Source: Actinomadura_C alba (GTDB taxonomy: Bacteria > Actinomycetota > Actinomycetes > Streptosporangiales > Streptosporangiaceae). From it: 64,000 nucleotides of DNA. The stretch is taken from positions 1-64,000 of the forward strand of contig NZ_BAAAOK010000022.1 of NCBI RefSeq assembly GCF_039530285.1, in the 5' to 3' direction. The stretch's first letter is position 1; every line of letters starts with the position of its first letter. The notes beneath the pieces were generated by a model. That model had not been told where the DNA came from, ran no database searches, and worked only from the letters and a program-made list of their open reading frames with translations. Of the stretch, positions 60,423 through 64,000 are shown piece after piece. Both the position numbers and the translations under genes were made by a program.

Positions 60423-62414
60423 TCAGTCGAGGGCCGATCCGCCACCCTCGATGGGGAGCCGCACCGAGGCGGCCCCGGTCTGGACCTTCATGAGGGTGCC
60501 GGCCGGGTAACGCAGGGTGTAGTCGTAGTCGGTCGAGATCAACACGACGCCGATCCGGTGTCCCTTCTTGAAGACGTAGTCCTGCGGCTGCATCTCCCAG
60601 CCGAAGGAGTACATTTTGCCCTCCGTGATCGGCTCGGTACGGGCCATGTCATGCCGGTTACGGGCGTCCAGCCAGCCCCGAGTCACGATCTTGAAGTCCG
60701 CGGTTTGGGTCACGTGCCTGGTCCGGAAGGCGCAGCCGGTGTCACCGGGTATGCCCAAGCCGTAGCAGATCTGCTGTGAGGTGTCGCTGGCGGTACCGCT
60801 CGTGGCCCGGGTGTCGGTTCCGTAGTCGACCAGCAGCGCGGTGAGGTACGGCGAGGTGCCCTTGAGCGAGGCCTTGACCGAGACCGACGGCGTGCCGTTC
60901 AGGCGCACGTCCTTGGTGAGCTCGGGTGTGAGGTAGGCCAGCCGGTTCTCGCTCGCCTCGGTCTCGTTGTCCACGAGCGTGCTCGCGTTCACGGTCCGGC
61001 CCTGATCGGTCAGGGACTGGACGTCGCGCGAAGCGGCGGCCGTGGACAGCCGGCCGGGTTGCGCCTGTCCGCCGGAGCCGGAGTTGAGGTGCAGCGTGAC
61101 GTTCTTGGTGCCGCGCGCCGGCCAGGCGTCCTGGGTCTTCCAGCTGAAGTCGGCCTGCTCGACGTCCACCCGGGGTTCCCGCGTGATGCCGTTCTCGATG
61201 CCGTACAACCAGTGGTCGTACCAGCGGTGCAGCTGCCGCAGCCATTCCTCGATGCGCAGGTTGAACGGGTTGGAATGACCGGCCTGGTGCAGCCAGAGCT
61301 TGGTCGGGACCTGCCCCTGAAGCGTCTCCCACCACTGCGCGAACTGCTTGGTCTTGACGTTCCAGTCGTTGAGGCCGTGCACAAGGAACACCGGGACCTT
61401 GACGTTCTTGGCGTTGACCAGGAAGTCACGCGCGGCCCAGTACTCGGAGTAGTCGCCGCTCTCACGGTCCTGCCGCGCGGCGAGTTCGTCGATGATCGGC
61501 TTGCAGATCTCCTTGTCGGCCCGCGTGTAGATGACTTTGGACATCACGTCGGTGTCCTCGCCCTGGTAACCACCCGGAGCGAGGACGCCGCCGTTCGCCC
61601 GGTAGTAGTCGTACCAGGAGGAGATGGCGGCGATCGGGACGATCGTCTTGAGTCCCTTGACCCCTGTGGTCGCCACCTGGTTGGGCAGCGTGCCGTTGTA
61701 GGAGATGCCCTGGAGCGCGACCCTGCCGGTGCTCCAGTCGGCTTTGATCCGGTTGCCGCTCTCGTCCCAGCCCTTGGCGTCGCCGGTCAGCCAGTCCACG
61801 GCCGCCTTGACTCCGAGCGTTTCGTTGCGGTCGCCGATGGTCGGGCAACCGGTCGAACCACCACTGCCGATGCTGTCCACCTGGGCCACGGCGTAGCCGC
61901 GGGGCAGGAAGTAGTTGTCGTAGTAGCCGGACCAGACCGTGGCGGCGGCCCGGGCTCCGGGAACGCCGCCGAGCAGCTCCGAAGAGATCTTGCTACCGGA
62001 CCGCCGGTCGCTTTCGGGCTGCGCGGAATACCTCTCGCCGGTTCTGTCGTCCAGGCCGTCCCCGTCGACATCGACCCCGTGGAGCGGGATATCGAAGGTG
62101 CCGGCCCAGTAGGGGCTCGGCTCCATGATGATCGGGACCTTGAGGCCCCGTTCGGTCTCCTTGGGCCGGAGGATCCGCACCCGGACCGTGTCGCGTTCGC
62201 CGTCGCGGTCACTGTCGATCGTGGTCTGGACGTCGACGGTCTGATAGACGGCGTCGGCCCGGGAGAAGATCGGCTGGGTCTCACCTCCCTGCACCTTGAT
62301 CGTGGGAGTGGTGTCGGCATGGGAGGCGCCGGCCGGGAGGGCCATCGCGGCGAAGACCGCGACGGTCACAGCCGGCGCGCCGAGCATGCGCATGCCTCTG
62401 GCGCGCCATTGCAT
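60423..62414 (-). CDS. Secreted Xaa-Pro dipeptidyl-peptidase-like S15 hydrolase
   Basis: A 663-residue exported peptidase (signal MLGAPAVTVAVFAAMALPAGASHA). Catalytic parts of the S15/CocE group: nucleophile Ser in LQGISYNGTLPNQVAT, acid Asp in VHGLNDWNVKT, base His in LHQAGHSNPF; the C-terminal third is the jelly-roll domain (VTLHLNSGSGG, TPELTKDVRLNGTPSVSV). It would release Xaa-Pro dipeptides from peptides outside the cell. A VDVDGDGLDD segment resembles a Ca-binding loop. Start at ATG 62414; GTG 62444 and ATG 62393 are alternatives, as no clear ribosome site is seen. Confidence 0.88.
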   Translation of the reverse strand: MQWRARGMRMLGAPAVTVAVFAAMALPAGASHADTTPTIKVQGGETQPIFSRADAVYQTVDVQTTIDSDRDGERDTVRVRILRPKETERGLKVPIIMEPSPYWAGTFDIPLHGVDVDGDGLDDRTGERYSAQPESDRRSGSKISSELLGGVPGARAAATVWSGYYDNYFLPRGYAVAQVDSIGSGGSTGCPTIGDRNETLGVKAAVDWLTGDAKGWDESGNRIKADWSTGRVALQGISYNGTLPNQVATTGVKGLKTIVPIAAISSWYDYYRANGGVLAPGGYQGEDTDVMSKVIYTRADKEICKPIIDELAARQDRESGDYSEYWAARDFLVNAKNVKVPVFLVHGLNDWNVKTKQFAQWWETLQGQVPTKLWLHQAGHSNPFNLRIEEWLRQLHRWYDHWLYGIENGITREPRVDVEQADFSWKTQDAWPARGTKNVTLHLNSGSGGQAQPGRLSTAAASRDVQSLTDQGRTVNASTLVDNETEASENRLAYLTPELTKDVRLNGTPSVSVKASLKGTSPYLTALLVDYGTDTRATSGTASDTSQQICYGLGIPGDTGCAFRTRHVTQTADFKIVTRGWLDARNRHDMARTEPITEGKMYSFGWEMQPQDYVFKKGHRIGVVLISTDYDYTLRYPAGTLMKVQTGAASVRLPIEGGGSALD

Positions 62415-62638
62415 GGAGGGCTCCGGGAGCTCGTGGGAGGGCACAGTTGATCAAATCTGGCCCACGAGCCCGGGAGACACAAGATCTGGGGCGAAATACC
62501 TTTGGAGCGCTTCAGGCGCCGCGCCGCTGGAGTCGCCGGTGATGCTCCGGGCCCGGCTGGTGGCGTGCACACGGTATCCGGCGAGGTGAGCAGGTCAGCG
62601 GTCAGGCGCGCTGGACCGGTGCGAGCGGTTCGCCGGGC

Positions 62639-64000
62639 TCAGCCGTCGGATCGGGCCGAGGTCATCGCGGAGATGATGCCGTCCTCGGTGATCTCGGAGC
62701 CCGACAGCTCCGTCACGATGGCGCCGTCGCGCAGCACCACGACGCGGTCGCAGCCGTCCACCAGCTCGTCCAGATCCGAGGAGATCAGCAGGACGGCGAG
62801 CCCGTCGACCGCCAGCTCGTCGAGAAGGTCCTGCACCTCGGCCTTGGTGCCGATGTCCACCCCGCGGGTGGGCTCGTCGAGCAGCAGCACCCTGGGATGC
62901 ATGGCGAGCCAGCGGGCCAGCAGCACCTTCTGCTGGTTGCCGCCGGACAGTTCCGACACCCGCTGGCGCGGTGAGACGGCCTTGATTCGCAGCCGTCGCA
63001 TGAACGTCTCCACGACCCGGTCGATGCGGGTGTTGGACACCACTCCGAAACGCGACAGGCGGGGCAGCGCGGCGAGCGCGATGTTGTCGCGAATGGAGAG
63101 AGCGGGCACGATCCCCTCGGTCCTCCGGTTCTCCGGCAGCATGCTGACCCCGGCTCGGATGGCGCCGGTGATGGACCGCCGCAGGGGCGTACCGGCCACC
63201 GTCACCTGCCCGGAGTCCAGCGGCAGGGCGCCGGCGATCGCCTTCGCCGTCTCGGTACGGCCCGCGCCGAGCAGCCCGCCGAGGCCGAGGACCTCACCCT
63301 CGCGGAGTGCGATCGAAACGTCGGCGAGCACGTGCTTGCGGGTCAGGCCGATGGCCTGAAGGAGCGGCGGATCCCCGGGTCCCGCCGGCACGCCCGTGGG
63401 CGCCGGCGCCGGAGCGCGGACCGGGCTGCGGCCCAGCATGAGCGACACCAGCCGGGAACGGTCGAGGCCGGCCAGCGGGCCGGTGTGCACCACCTTGCCG
63501 TCGCGGAGCACCGACACCAGGTCGCAGATCTCGTAGAGTTCCTCGAGCCGGTGGCTGACATAGATGATCGACCGGCCCTGCGCGCGCAGGGCCGTGACGG
63601 TCTCGAAAAGTGTCCGGATCTCCGGCGGCTCCAGCGCCGAGGTCGGCTCGTCCATGATGACGACCCGTGCGCCGGTGGCGGAGGCGCGGGCGAGCGCGAC
63701 GAGTTGCCGCGCACCCGCGGGAAGCGATCGCAGCGGGCGGCGGACGTCGACGCGCAGACCGTACCCGCTGACGATCTCCTCGGCCTCGGCGTGCATGCGG
63801 GCGAGGTCGATCAGGCCCAACCGGCTGCGGGGTTCCTGACCGAGGAAGAGGTTGCGGGCGATGCTCATCTGCGGGACGAGGTTCGTGGCCTGGTGGACGG
63901 CCGTGATCCCGATCCGCTGGGCGTCGAGTGGACCCGTGAGGTTCAGCCGCAGGCCCTGGTAGCGCAGCACCCCGGCGTCCGGCCGGCACACGCCGGACAG
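62639..64000 (-). CDS. Sugar-type ABC importer ATPase (RbsA/MglA-like), 5' end outside the window
   Basis: The last 453 or so residues of a tandem-domain ATPase of the ribose/galactose type. The first domain lacks its Walker A because it lies beyond the edge; its Walker B is RVVIMDEPTSAL and its signature is degenerate (LPAGARQ). The second domain is complete in outline: LGGLLGAGRTETAKAI (divergent Walker A), LSGGNQQKV signature and RVLLLDEPTRGVDIG. Such proteins energise monosaccharide or nucleoside uptake. The frame is open to the edge (LSGVCRPDAG), so the gene continues upstream, where permease or binding-protein genes may lie. Confidence 0.9.
   Translation of the reverse strand: MSGVCRPDAGVLRYQGLRLNLTGPLDAQRIGITAVHQATNLVPQMSIARNLFLGQEPRSRLGLIDLARMHAEAEEIVSGYGLRVDVRRPLRSLPAGARQLVALARASATGARVVIMDEPTSALEPPEIRTLFETVTALRAQGRSIIYVSHRLEELYEICDLVSVLRDGKVVHTGPLAGLDRSRLVSLMLGRSPVRAPAPAPTGVPAGPGDPPLLQAIGLTRKHVLADVSIALREGEVLGLGGLLGAGRTETAKAIAGALPLDSGQVTVAGTPLRRSITGAIRAGVSMLPENRRTEGIVPALSIRDNIALAALPRLSRFGVVSNTRIDRVVETFMRRLRIKAVSPRQRVSELSGGNQQKVLLARWLAMHPRVLLLDEPTRGVDIGTKAEVQDLLDELAVDGLAVLLISSDLDELVDGCDRVVVLRDGAIVTELSGSEITEDGIISAMTSARSDG

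Overview
The window is uniformly GC-rich, with actinobacterial codon use, many GTG/TTG starts, an F420-type oxidoreductase, a Tat-secreted PhoX-like phosphatase, TerD and DUF4132 genes and abundant one-component regulators. This points to a filamentous, soil-type actinomycete, probably Streptosporangiales; no rRNA or marker gene allows a firmer placement.

Layout. (1) 1-2.8 kb: a xylan-degradation remnant, with a secreted GH11 xylanase carrying a CBM2 and CGAAA-type boxes upstream, next to the 3' end of a second xylan-active enzyme (probably a CE15 glucuronoyl esterase) that keeps only its tail, an Fn3 domain and a CBM2. (2) 2.9-16.2 kb: a coherent catabolic cluster. It has a Liv-type ABC importer with a fused LivM-LivG protein, an alpha/beta hydrolase related to 2,6-dihydropseudooxynicotine hydrolase, a beta-hydroxyacid dehydrogenase, an M24 enzyme with an altered metal site, a semialdehyde dehydrogenase, and on the other strand an SsuA-like protein without signal peptide, an MFS transporter and a LacI regulator. 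Three TGCAATCG-type operators sit in front of its transcription units, so the LacI protein probably controls the whole cluster. The substrate is unknown; this is the best candidate for an undescribed system. (3) 16.2-27.6 kb: a LuxR protein with an ATPase-like domain divergent from a flavodoxin gene across a 28-bp palindrome, a DUF6300 gene overlapping dnaE, a LysR gene, a beta-helix-like membrane protein, a secreted RNase with its barstar, a phosphatase and an oxidoreductase. (4) 27.6-31 kb: a worn accessory segment with an HNH (13E12-type) endonuclease containing tandem repeats and broken XRE and DUF6624 genes.

(5) 31-35.2 kb: a GntR-creatininase-secreted esterase-AbgT transporter unit, probably a second catabolic module. 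(6) 35.2-40.7 kb: a DUF4132 giant gene bracketed by a 114-bp direct repeat whose second copy is the leader of the PhoX-like gene. (7) 40.9-46.8 kb: an Acg-like nitroreductase, a universal stress protein, acetate kinase and phosphoketolase, a set typical of hypoxia or dormancy regulons. (8) 46.9-57.3 kb: DinB, two GNATs, PadR with an FAD monooxygenase, an LLM oxidoreductase, a BNR protein, a TetR with a clear operator, a TerD-CAP-CAP fusion and a YciO-like protein. (9) 57.4-58.7 kb: a deletion scar where two divergent genes both lost their 5' ends. (10) 59-64 kb: NhaA antiporter, secreted S15 peptidase, and a sugar-type ABC ATPase running off the right edge.

No rRNA, tRNA, CRISPR array or intact insertion sequence was recognised. 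Starts were chosen by ribosome-binding-site spacing and gene overlap, so several are shorter than the longest open frame.
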